This document shows positions 48,162-59,439 of a DNA stretch of 64,000 nucleotides, piece after piece. The notes under the pieces were generated by a model. The model did no database searches and had not been told where the DNA came from. It worked only from the letters and a program-made list of their open reading frames with translations. Numbering within the stretch: position 1 is the first letter of the stretch; every line of letters begins with the position of its first letter. The DNA comes from Diphasiastrum complanatum (taxonomy: Eukaryota; Streptophyta; Lycopodiopsida; Lycopodiales; Lycopodiaceae). Made by a program: the position numbers and the translations under genes. The DNA lies in contig CM055092.1 in NCBI GenBank assembly GCA_029204225.1, forward strand, positions 80,589,271 to 80,653,270, given 5' to 3'.

Positions 48162-50276
48162 TCATGTATTTAGCTCTTCATGTAGATGTTCTGCCATCTC
48201 TAAGTCCCTTTGACACTCGAGCAACAATACATCTTCTTTTGCTCTAGTATAACTCCCGATAAGTAAGTTGCCGTAAGGCGACAATCTTACAAGAAGTAAA
48301 GGGCCATCGAACAATTCTTGTACTAACTGAAAATCTTCTTCAGAATCTTTACTAAGTACAAACTGTTCAAATAAAGTAGAGGAGAACTGAATGTATTTAC
48401 ACTTGACAAACAAAATTTGAACGGATAAAACTTTGGCTACAAATGTGCCAAAATACCAAAAATTATATGTATATGTGTTGCAAGTTATGTTTTATCTCCG
48501 CAAAATAATTGGAAAAGTTCCTCCCCCAATCGGTGTAGATACTATACAGCTCCAAATATGCCATGTTAATATCCAACAACAGACCTGCTTCATCAAATTC
48601 TTCGATATTTGCTCAACTTTCTGGTGTACAACTTGAACTATGCATGCTTCCTCCAAAACTTTCGCTTTGAGTCGTTATGCCGCAAAAACTGGTACTCCTT
48701 AATTCGGATGTACTCCAGCGCATACAAAAATGTTGACCCTATGTACAATGTGATTGATCCAAAGGGAATAACTTTGAACTTACCCTGGATTATGGCCCAG
48801 CATAGACATCCTTTCTCCTCTATGCCTAGTTGGTCCCACAACCAAAGAAAGTCTTCTTTGCTCCATTCTGATTGCCAATTGTCGAATGCCACGCCTATTA
48901 AGCCAGGTAGCATCAAATAATCCATATGCCACTATAACTCCACATTGAAATGGCATGGACTCCAGTTCCAAAATCTTTCAGAAAAAACTTGAAATCGTTA
49001 ACTGTTGTTTGAGGTCTTGTACTTCCTTTTGTAGATCAAAAATTTTTACACATGCCTCAGCATACTCCAGGTGATCTGCTACTTCTGTACAAGTTCAGGT
49101 TGCTTGGAGCTGCTTAGTCAATTCTTCGATCTTCTCCAGGGCCTGCGAATACTCTTCATGTGCATCTGGCTCGGAGCAAGTAGTCGTTTCGGCTAACAAC
49201 TCTTTCGGCTCAACAAGTTCTTCCTCAACAAGTGCTTTGTCGTTTTTGAGGGAATAAGATACTCGACTCAAAAATTCTCTAGCATTTGGTTTTGAAGAGA
49301 CTGCAGCTTCGAAGAATCTATTTGGATTATACCAGAGCTGCTGCATACTTGCAAGGCAGTCTCGGCCTTTATCGCTTTAAGCTTTCATCATGAAGTTTGG
49401 TCTGCAGAGACACTTTTTCTATCCTGACCTTATTAAGTTCGTCTGTCAATGAATCAAAATGCTTCTGCAATTTTGTAGATTTGGCTTGAAGCATCTTATT
49501 ATTATTCTCAAAAATATGGGCTTCCTCCTTCGTTTTCTGGAGCAGTTTGCCTAGTGAACGATTTCGCTCATTCAAAAATTTATTATCTGCTTCTAGAGTT
49601 GTATTTTGCTCAAACAACATCGATATGTTGCTGGTCAATTCATTAACTTGTTGGAACAGTTGCATCATACTATCTTGTATGTGTAGGTCAAAACTATGAA
49701 TTCTCTCGACAGTGTCTTTGGCACCTAGGGAGAACTTTTGTGCTTGATACAGCGCAAGATTGCTTTGTATGTAATGGACCCGAAGCAAATTGCATGACCA
49801 ACAAGAGCATCCACAAGATAACCAAAATTTTGTGCTGAAATTGTGGCATTACCATCGGTGATGAAGAGCACCTGGTTCGCGTACTTGCAGAAGAATTTCA
49901 TCTGCGCGTCCCTCACCATGGTGATTTTGTACCCCCCCTTGTAGGTACGAAAAAGTTCGACAAAAAAAGGTCGACTCATCAATAGCATCTTTAGTAGTCA
50001 CACTGGCCGCCCCATCAATCGACAAACCAAGAGCTTCAGAAAATACAGCTTCATTCACGGTGAAGGTAGTGTTCCACAATGAAACCTGGAAATCAAAATC
50101 AGCCACATATGGATAGAATGAATAAACTCAATGCTAACATCTGACAACACAATAGATGGGTTCACTTTTAGATTCCCCAGCCTGCAACGATCCGGTAAAG
50201 ACTGAATTGAAGCAAGGCGAATAGATGCTCATATCTTCCAATTGATAGTTATGCTGGTGCTTGCACTTGCGTCCAT
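48162..50276 (-). pseudogene. Extra ORF downstream of Ty3 pol, coiled-coil protein, broken
   Basis: A series of minus-strand frames read in order from MDASASTSITINWKI at 50276. N-terminal part: FQVSLWNTTFTVNEAVFSEA and LGLSIDGAA, then KITMVRDAQMKFFCKYANQV. A middle coiled coil of about 100 residues (QLFQQVNELTSNISMLFEQN, LNERNRSLGKLLQKTKEEA) follows, then an acidic stretch and a C-terminal part with DFLWLWDQLGIEEKG. At least five frame breaks. The N-terminal style is like plant transposon-associated ORFs, but I cannot name the family. It sits between integrase and the polypurine tract, the position of env-like or additional ORFs in some plant Ty3 elements. Confidence 0.6.
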
Positions 50277-50859
50277 TCTGATTGCGAATGTGAATACAAA
50301 TTGACTAAAGAGTGATAGTGAGCACTTGAACAATGAGCGATATAGAGCTAGAGAGTAAAAAGAAAGTGTGAAGTGAAAATAGAAATTACAATGTTTAAGA
50401 CTAACACTGTGGAGAAGATGATTACATGACATCATGATTTGACAATAGTCACTTGTAAATAAAAGCGGTGGCTAAAGATAATCTTGAGTTAAGTTAATAC
50501 CATTAAAATTTAAAAAGATAATCACGCCTACGCAGTCTTCCACATGGTCATAAATATTAATATAATTACGAATGATCTTTTGTCACACGTGTATAAATAT
50601 GCATTTAATAAAAGAGATTCACCAAATCAAAAATAATGAATAAAATAATAAATAACAATTAATGAAATAGCTATAAGAATAAATAAAAAAATTGAGAAGA
50701 AGAAAAGGAGAAATTTGAGGTGGATCCTTGAAAAGATTCACAAAAGATTCTTGAAAATATTCTCCTTTCGAAAACCTTTGTCAAAGATAATATTTCATTA
50801 GTCTGGAACCGTCAATATGTGTTGGCAATAATTCACCATCCAATAACTGAAGTTGGACA
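50277..50859 (-). other. Spacer between Ty3 integrase and the extra ORF
   Basis: AT-rich, with no clear coding beyond the integrase C-terminal tail at its upper end. Confidence 0.4.
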
Positions 50860-52741
50860 TAACCATTTTCAAATACTTCAATAACCTTGTACGGCCCCAT
50901 CCATCTCATATGTGCTTTCCAGGAAATTTTTGATGACGACTATCATATATCAAAGCATAATTATCAACCTTAAGATACACAGTTTTGATACAAGTATCAT
51001 GCTTTTTCTTTCGCGCCTCCTGTATTTTCTCTGTAATCTTCATCAAATGATTTCGTGATTCGGATAGTTCTTCGATCTTTAACAGTCTTTCATTAATACA
51101 ATCTTCTTCTATTCATTCTGCTTGTATTTGAAAAGTTGGCACCTCGAATTCAATCGGAAGAATTGGATGCATACCATATGTAAGGAATAAGGAGTCTATT
51201 TTGTTGTGATCTTTTCCGTGTTTCTATATGCCCAGAGCACTAAAGGTAGCTTTTGATCCCAATCTATAGCATGTGCAACAATAATCTTGTTAAGGATCTT
51301 GCATAAAATACCATTCGCTCTTTCAGTTAAACCATTGGCTTTCGGATTGTATGGTGGTCTTTCTGTGTTTGATCAGAAAATATGTCGTCAGTAAATAAAT
51401 TGTATCATTTAGAAAATGATCACTAACTAATTCAAGAAGACACCCATATCATGTAATTAGAGACTTGAATAGAAAAGCAGCGACAGTTTTTGCATCGTTT
51501 CATCGCTTCCGCTTCAACATTCTTTGTCGCATAATCCATTTCAACCAAAATATATCGACATTTTGTGTGTCAAGTTACAGGTTTAATTGGTCCGACAAAA
51601 TCAATCCCCCATTTCTCAAATGGTGCAAGTGGAATGATTGGCATCAACGGCCAATTCATAGACTTTGTTGGTTTAGAAGGTCTCTAGCATGGATCACAAG
51701 ATCTAATATAAACATAAACATTCTTAAACATGGTAGGCCACCAATACTTGGTGGTCAAAATCTTATTAACAATGTTTTTCAAAGCAAAATGTCCACCAAC
51801 ATCTTCGGAATGTAAAGCTTGAATAACCTTTAATATATCTTCCACTTCAAGACCTTCTTAGCTGATGATCTGCACCAAGCTTATACAAACTATTGTTAAT
51901 GATAGTATAAGGTGCAACCTTATATTGAAATATTGTCTTCTTCTCCAAATCATATTTGTCAGGATATATCTGATCTTTAAGATAAATAATAACATCAAAC
52001 TATAAAGAATTCATAGAAGATATCTCGAATAAATTTTCATCTGGAAAGTCGTCGTTTAACGGCTCTTCAATCTTTCCCAAACTAAACCGTAAAAGATAGT
52101 CAGCGTTGGTATGATACTTTCCTTGACGAAGCTCTACTTGATAAATAAACTCTTGTAGCAACAAAACCCATCGAGCTATTCGTCCAGATAAATCATGTTT
52201 ATTAACAAGATACTTTAAAGCATAATGATCAACATGGAATATAAAGGCATATAACAACAAATAATGCCAAAATTTGTTTATAGTAAAAATCATTCCAAAT
52301 GCTTCCCTTTCTGTTGCCGGATAATTTTTCTCCAAGGAGCTAAGCTGGCAACTTGCATAGTATATTGGATGGACTTTCTTCTGATCATCCTTCTAGCTCA
52401 GACAAATACCAATAGGAAATGCTGACACATCTATATAACAATGAAATATTTTTGTCTAGTTAGGTGGTCTCAAAATTGGAGCATTAATCAATTTGTGCTT
52501 AAATTCTTCAAATTCTCTCTGTTGCCATCCAAATATAAGCAGCTTGCTTCTTAAGTAACCGTGTTAAAGCAGCATCAATATAGGCATGATTCTGGATAAA
52601 TCTTTGATAATAACCCACACGGAAATCCCTTAGTTCACATAGATTTTTTAATATCAGCAGATTCTTGACTTCGATTTTATCTTTGTCGACTTCAATACCT
52701 CTGTTGGATATTCTGAGACCTAGAAGTATAATCACATCCAT
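50860..52741 (-). pseudogene. Ty3/gypsy pol: RT end, RNase H, integrase
   Basis: Minus strand from 52741: RT C-terminus (SNRGIEVDKDKIEV, VGYYQRFIQNHAYIDAALTR), RNase H (LEKNYPATEREAFGMIFTIN, FHVDHYALKYLVNKHDLSGR) at 52335-52000, and integrase at about 51840-51000 with HFALKNIVNKI, YWWPTMFKNVYVYI and FEKWGIDFVGPIKPV. Many stops and frameshifts. The RT core with its catalytic Asp pair, protease and gag lie beyond the break at 52741 and are absent. It is a different lineage from the plus-strand Ty3 relic at 11077. Confidence 0.88.
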
Positions 52742-52835
52742 AATGCAAAGATAACCCTAGCATGCCAAAACCAAGATGCCTAAATGCAAGCTAACCATCA
52801 TAAACATGCTAAAAATAAAAAAATGGCATAGCTCC

Positions 52836-53118
52836 TCACACAGAGATTTGTTCCCATGAGAGTGATAGCATAGTTCATAATCAAGCATGTGCTTATGATC
52901 CACATCTAACACTAAGCATTAACACTACTCCATTAACGCTACGCTCTACTAACACTAACAATTAATACTACAATCCATTAACACTAGAGAGAGAAATGTA
53001 AGTTTCTATTATTATTGTGGATTAGGGTTAATGGATCTTAGTGTTACGTGTGAATCTTATGCACATCCTGGATTATGAAATATGCCATCGCTCTCACGGG
53101 ACCGAACCTCCGCGTGAC
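52836..53118. mobile_element. Foldback / MITE-like inverted repeat
   Basis: Left arm 52836-52932 and right arm 53022-53118 are imperfect reverse complements over about 95 bases (for example left GAGAGTGATAGCATAGTTCA against right-arm complement GAGAGCGATGGCATATTTCA). The ~90-base loop is rich in ATTAACACTA. Most mismatches in the outer part are transitions, the right arm keeping CG where the left has TG or CA. No coding frame. It lies at the break of the Ty3 pol. Confidence 0.7.
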
Positions 53119-54742
53119 AACTAACTTCATCTCCTTGATGTTTGTGTGCTTGGATCTAGGGTTGAGAGTAGGATAGGAAATAGCCCACTACACTCTGAAC
53201 TACCATTTCCTCCATCCTCTACTACTACCCTCGTCTCTGCTGCTTCAAAATTGTCTTCTATAACTATCCCAGAAGGATTTGAAGGTGAGGATATCTTGAA
53301 GATGAAGATCCTAGGCCAATCTTAAGGCCAAATCAGAAAAACCTATGGGATATGTACCTCCTGCTATTGCCACAACATTGCCAAGTGTACAATTGAATTT
53401 TGGTGACATCCTAAGGATCCACACACACCTAGGGTGAATGATCCAGACCATAATAGATGGAAAATCCTCTATGGAAAAGCGAATTGTGGATCTTGGCTCA
53501 AAGAATACACTTATCAGTCTGAAACTGATCCAGATCAATCGAGAGCTCAAGATAGCCAAGCAACACGAAGAGAAATCAAAGGCAGAGCTCAACAAGACAA
53601 AACAACATGAGGATGTCTTTCACATGAGTCTTGAGGGGTGGCTGGGTGATCAAATTCAAAACTTCAGAGATTAGAATCGGCAAAGAATTGGATAAGCTAC
53701 CTGCATTGGGTGAGCGACCACCATGGCGTAGAACAATATTTGAAAAGCTCTAGATTTCATAAGGAGTTATGTAACGAGCCCTCGCCAGCTCTGAGTGGAT
53801 CCTTACTACATTGTCGCGCAGGAATAAATGAAAAGATTTGGGTGTGCCAATGGATCAAATTAGCATCCATACCCCAAATTGGCCCATAATTCACCAACAA
53901 TATAGTTGGTCGATTGTAGTAGACTTTAATTGAGCCCTCCAGGCTTATGGTTATGAATACATGTCTTCACCAAATCTGACCGTTAGGCAGTCAACTATTT
54001 TTGTAAGCAACTTGACCAAGTTGGCGTCAAAAATGGGATGATTGCTTACCAGTATTAGTTTTCGATCCAAATGTCCCTATGGTGTCCGACCAAGTCCAAG
54101 ATCAATTGCCTATACCAAGATTGTACTATCAAGCCGCGATGTTGTTATGTTCTTATGAAGTGTTGTAATTGTTTTGTTTTTAAAAAAAAATGTTTTTTCA
54201 CCAAATTGCGTCTGTATCAACTGTCTTTATGCATTTTATGAAAAGTTTGATAATAAGGCATCTTAATACATAAGGTTGTTTTTTATAATTTTTTAGAAAT
54301 GTGATTACAAATTCGGGATGGGGTTTGTGTTTATGTCTATAATAGATTTATTATCCATGTTGAAAAAACAATGATTTTGAAGAATTCCAAACAAGTGTAT
54401 GTGTGTATCAATAATAGCACCTGCAAATCGACTTGAACGGGACATAGAAAATGAAAGCTTTTATTACTACTTTCACTGATAATGTAGTAGATGTTATGCA
54501 TATGATTTTTTTATCTTAGATGTTATTGAATGCCATATTGTCAAATAGATATATGTTCGTAATCAATTGTTTACTATTCCTTCCGCACACTAGTTTCATC
54601 TTGTTGAATGCTAAAACAAATACAACATAGGTCAGCAATGCCTATCCATGCTCTGAAGTATTGTAGATCTGTTGTAGTTGGCAGTAGACTAGCAGACAAA
54701 ATTGAACTCACATCTGAGCTTATTATAACCTTTCTTCATCAG
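53119..54742 (+). other. Undefined DNA ending in a copia LTR
   Basis: A 78-codon plus frame at 53438-53674 predicts a charged, helical peptide (MEKRIVDLGSKNTLISLKL) that I cannot identify; frames after it are broken. The last few hundred bases, ending TTCTTCATCA at 54741, should be an LTR because a primer site follows one base later, but the LTR start could not be placed. Confidence 0.45.
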
Positions 54743-54754
54743 TGGTATCAGAGC
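54743..54754 (+). promoter_or_regulatory. Primer-binding site (tRNA-Met type)
   Basis: TGGTATCAGAGC. Confidence 0.88.
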
Positions 54755-54860
54755 CTCAGGCTCATATTCGAGAGATAATATAGCTTAAGAGCTATCAGAT
54801 CCAGGAGACAAGCATTCAGAACGAGAAACTAGAAAATAGACTGAAGAATAGTTCACAACA

Positions 54861-55061
54861 ATGGCATCAATAAGCAGCATGCAGTCGAAGATCTGCTCAA
54901 TTCTCGACTCATCAGGGTTCAACTTCCTAGCGTGGAAGGTGAAGACCTCTCTCATACTAAAGGGAGAAGGGCTATTTCCCTGGGTAGATGGCATCGAAGA
55001 GATGCCTACAACCATCGGCAAAGAGCTACAAGAATGGGAAGAAAGAATGACAAGGTAGTAG
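54861..55061 (+). pseudogene. Copia gag N-terminus, cut by an insertion
   Basis: MASISSMQSKICSILDSSG, then WKVKTSLILKGEGLFPWVDG and GKELQEWEER, clearly related to the gag start at 36773. Read with one frame change, the homology runs to 55061, where the LTR of the next element begins in the middle of the conserved Arg-Asn-Asp-Lys-hydrophobic stretch. Confidence 0.85.
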
Positions 55062-56112
55062 TGTTGGATTATTCTCCTACTAATCGACCAATCGACATTT
55101 TTATCTTCGTCCAACTTTTATCCAGACTTGTAGATTTCTTTGTGTTTTTCAATAGTTTTCATAACTACTCGAAAACAATTTACATTTACAGTGTCGACAT
55201 TTTCGGGATTTTTGACTTTCGAGATTTTCTCTCACTTCAGCTTTTTTGCAAAATGCCAGATGCCTCAAATATTAAGGAACTGACTTTAGTGAAGACCTTC
55301 GCGTTTTTTCGCATTTTTTGCAAGACAATTTATTGTTCGTCTTAAAGGCTACATATTTGCTCTAACCATTTAGCAAGTAAATTTTCGGGAAGACTATCTG
55401 GATAGATGCCAGCACATCACAACCAATTGGATGATGCATTTGACAACCTAATTAGCTGTCCTACTGGTGGACATTGTCGCATTTGCTTAGTATAAATAGT
55501 TCCTCATATTTCTACATTAGTTTGTGTTGATCTTGTTGCATTGATGCGATCATCAGCAATTATTGAATAGTTAGCTCTCTCCCAAGCCTGCGAGCTTGGA
55601 CACTCTTTAGCATTCTAGCTCGCTTTCTTTAGAGTTGATTAGAGATTGCTATTGCGCTCACTGCTTATTAGCATTACACTTAATTCAGACTTTTATTTAG
55701 TTGCTTAGAGATAGCTTAGAGTATGCAGCTTCAATCCGCAAACTTGTTGTACTCATTTACATCTGTTTTGTTTCATACTAAATCAATACTATTTTTATTG
55801 CGTTCAGGTTTGTCTCAAAATGTATGTGTTTCTATAATCCTTCGTGATAGATTATTTGTCTGATAATTCAATGCTTAAATGTTTGGCTACATAATCACTA
55901 TAGTACTAATGATTTCAAAGTTAGTTACTGTAAATTCGGACGTGATTTATATTACTATTGATTTTGTTCGAAACTGATAGGCGTAGTTATGCATAGAGAA
56001 AGAGGAAGATAGTTTATTCCGCTGTGCGCGATAAGTTTTCTTTCTTTCTTGTCATTTGAACTCTTTTCATTCCATTCTTTTCGACCTACCTTTTACACAC
56101 CTCTTTCCATCA
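55062..56112 (+). mobile_element. LTR, 1051 bp, plus orientation
   Basis: Begins TGTTGGATTATTCTCCTAC and ends CTCTTTCCATCA. Contains TATAAATAG near 55491, a good LTR TATA box. The partner 3' LTR is not in the window. Confidence 0.85.
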
Positions 56113-56122
56113 TGGTATCAGA
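56113..56122 (+). promoter_or_regulatory. Primer-binding site (tRNA-Met type)
   Basis: TGGTATCAGA directly after the LTR; the next bases (ATG) depart from the standard GC. Confidence 0.82.
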
Positions 56123-56255
56123 ATGTTGATTCTTCAAGGCCTAATACTATATCAGAGCGCAAGCTCTTATACTTGATATCTTTTGCGATATCAAACTATT
56201 TTTTAGTTCAAATCAATTTGTTTCGTTATGAGAGAATCAATTCCTATTGTAACGC

Positions 56256-57440
56256 AGCAATGTATCTTTCTCTTAACGACAATCAAATTATCGACAATCT
56301 AAGGTTCCAGATGGATTCTCAAAGTAAAGCTGGTCTTATTGCAGACAAGCTGAATGGATCCAATTATCATTTATGAAAATTTAGGATGAAGACCTTGCTA
56401 ATCGCCAAGGAGTTGTGGGATGTTGTTACAGGTATTGAAGTGAAACTTGAAGATGACATAGATGACTCAAAGTGGAAATCAAAGGATGGTAAGGCTTTCG
56501 CACTTATTATCCCCAATATATCAGATACTCAAATTGGCCAAGTAGTTGAAGGTAAAACTTTGAAAGAAGTTTGGGACATACTTAGCTCACTATATGATGT
56601 GAGAGATGTAACTATCAAGTTACATCTTTGAAGGAAATTCTTCACACTCAAGATGTCAAATAATGATTCTCTTCAGAATCATATTAACCAGTTTAAGAAT
56701 CTCTTGTAACATATGGTCGTTGTCGGATCAATCATAGACGATCAAGATGCAATCATGACATTGCTTTCAAGTCAGCCCTCTACATATGAGAACTGGGTGA
56801 TGATCATCACGACACACTCATATTTAGCTCTAACCAAGGTTTCACTATGTTGCTGCAAGAAGATAATCGAAGAAGTCAAGACACTTTGTCTACCTCTTCG
56901 TCTCATGCTCTACGTGTCAATAAGGGCTCGAAACGACAGAAGCAAAAAAGTTCCAAGCAGTCTACATCGAATCAAAAACAGACTCAAAGTCAAGAACAAT
57001 CATCGCATCCACATTCGTCGAAGAAGATGTTTTGTAGGTATTGCAAATGCAATAACCATGAGATCCAAGATTACCGAATTCTCAAACTGAAGAATGCAGC
57101 CAAGTTTATCTGATCAACAAGCAAATACAGTTATGGCATCTCCTGAAGTCAAAATGGACGAAGGCGCTTTATGATCAAAGACAAATACATGAATTCGGAT
57201 GATTCGTGGTTTCTAGACTCCGGAGCTACTCAACATATGACCAATCATATGACTCCGGAGCTACTCAACATATGACCAATCATCATGAAATTTTTCATTC
57301 CTATATGCCTTATAGCACAAAGAAGTATGTTCATCTTGGTGATGATAGCACTCACACTAGCTGACTTGAAGACTTTGTCATGTTGTTGGACGGTCACTTT
57401 ATTATTCAATCCAAGTGCTTCGATGATAACCATAAATCTT
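56256..57440 (+). pseudogene. Copia gag and protease start
   Basis: Gag from about 56259 (MYLSLNDNQIIDNL), then KLNGSNYHL, a stop, KFRMKTLLIAKELWDVVTGI, and LKEVWDILSSLYDVRD, an UBN2-type capsid. After frame changes a zinc knuckle reads CRYCKCNNHEIQDY, with Tyr in place of the last Cys. Protease follows (SWFLDSGATQHMTNH) but its active-site segment is duplicated in tandem. Homology fades after YMPYSTKKYVHLGDDST at about 57355. Integrase, RT and RNase H are absent. Confidence 0.87.
57216..57285 (+). repeat. 35 bp tandem duplication in the protease active site
   Basis: The string GACTCCGGAGCTACTCAAC and the following 16 bases occur twice, starting at 57216 and 57251. The unit encodes Asp-Ser-Gly-Ala-Thr-Gln-His and, being 35 bases, shifts the frame. 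Confidence 0.93.
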
Positions 57441-57829
57441 GCAGTTGAATTGTTAAAAATTCACATTAGAGAATTACTGTCATGACCAATTCCCAATTTA
57501 GGGACTAATCTGCTTTGATTGATCATTTTTGGAAATAACAAATAATATTCTAGATGGACATTCATTTCCAAGAACATCGAGTGAATGAGATGCTTGCAAA
57601 GACTGATAATATCTCTTTCACTCAAAGTCTCTACACAAAATCTTTCATAGATTCCATCATCATGTTCAAAAATATTGATAAATCCAATATTGTAAACCAC
57701 AAACTGGAAACCTTGATATAATGGATCTTTGATTATTTGTCTCATCTCATATCTAGGACAATTTCTAGCTTGTATATTACTAGTTTCATCACATTCCGTT
57801 GTGCACTCTATACAGAATGTGAAACATTC
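57441..57829. other. No gene seen
   Basis: Junction between a plus-strand copia fragment and a minus-strand Ty3 gag. A 94-codon minus frame has no recognisable domain. Confidence 0.4.
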
Positions 57830-59395
57830 ATAAAGGGAGAAAAACTGTCAATTCCTTGTGTAGGTTGCTCTTAGTTGGACATTGTAGCAGATGACGGAAT
57901 ATCAGTTTCACTTTCTTTCGAGAAGGACTCATTTTAGATTGTCTTTTTGCATTATGGCGCTGGCGTATTGTTCGGTGTTGTAGAAGTTTGCAAGAAACTT
58001 CTCCAAGTAGGTTTAAATGTTTGTTGTGATGGTGCTCGTGTTGTGTTGTCGTAAGGATCCTATTGTGATTCATAACTAACGTGACGGGCAGGTAGGATCT
58101 TGGTCGGTTGTCTCGGACAGACTTTGAAACTATGTTTTCTGATACAGTCAGGACACTCAGCATGGTACTGGGTCTTAACTGGACAATCAACCATGAAGTG
58201 GCCAGTTTCACCATAGATGAAACATCTGGTGTGCAATGGCCCTTGTATAACGGCATAGCCATCTTGTATGGCTAATGGTTCTAGACTTTCTGATGGATAT
58301 TCTTGATAAAGCAAGGCATTTCCAGATTGTGATGGGTGTTCTTCATATTGGTGAGCTATATGTGCTTGGATAGGTCGATATGAAGGACAAGCATCAATAG
58401 GATGCGTAGCCCAACAGTGTGGGCACCATATTGTTTTTTGTCTATAAGGTACCTGTGCAGGGTTTTGCTAACCAGGCATATTGCTTTGGATAGACTTCAG
58501 GGTAGCTTGAAACTCATTGGTGAGTTTCTCCATCTGTAGTTGATGTTGCTTGCGATTTCCAAAGCTGATCTCGGGTGTCCTTGATCGGCTTTGACGCAAG
58601 GACATGAGCGCATGGTGCTCGCCTTTCCCTAGATTCGTCAACATTTGATCCTTCATCTTCTTCCTTGATGGCATCAGACATAGCTAACTTTAGACTCGTG
58701 TATTCATCATTGGATTTAAGCTCACGTTCAATCCATCTTGCAAGGCTGACTAAAAACCAGATGATGAGCATCTATTCATAGGGCTGTTCTTGTACTTGAC
58801 TTTTGAGGCATTTGAAACGCTCGATATAGTCTCATACACGTTCGTCTTTTGTCATTTTGATGTTACTCAATTGGACAAAAGGGCTCTCTACCAAGCGAAA
58901 GGGCTTAAAACACTTGATAAATGATTCTTTCAAAATTGACCAGTCTGTCTTTTCGTCACGATCAAGGTTGAAAAACCAATCATGTGCTTTAGTAATCATG
59001 GTCATCGAAAACAATTGGACCATAGCATCGGGAGATGTTTCACCATACACATCACATGCATTCTCAAAGATTTGCAAAAATCTTTGAGGGTCCGAAGTAC
59101 CATCAAACTTTGGTAGGTCTAGTTTTGGTGTACGTCTCTCAAGATGAGCTTCGTGGGTTACAGAAATTCCATTAAAGTTGGTTCTGACCCGTGAGGGCTC
59201 AGCACCAGAAAAATGGGGTTGTGCACGTGAGGACTCGGCTCTATCAGGTTCTTGTCCGTCGAATGGGTTTGTGGATGGCTCTTGGAGTTCGGCCCTCATT
59301 TGGTAGAACCTATGACGTCTGATTTGTTCATCTACAGGGGACCTAAACTCTTATGGATAATCGTCTGGGACTTGAGGATCGTTTTGTTGGTCCAT
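57830..59395 (-). pseudogene. Ty3/gypsy gag
   Basis: ATG at 59395 begins MDQQNDPQVPDDYP, then a TAA. The main capsid domain (59299-58832) contains LPKFDGTSDPQRFLQIFENA, DAMVQLFSMTMITKAHDWFF and DWSILKESFIKCFKPF, the classic retrotransposon gag fold. After a stop the frame goes on (ERFKCLKSQVQEQP) to about 58470. A zinc knuckle near 58227-58180 reads CFIYGETGHFMVDC, with Tyr in place of the second Cys. A second Cys cluster follows (CPDCIRKHSFKVC). Several stops and frame shifts. No pol follows before 57830. Confidence 0.88.
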
Positions 59396-59439
59396 TGAGT
59401 ACTGGTGATTTTTTCTGTGTTTAGTTTTTTATTTTTTTT

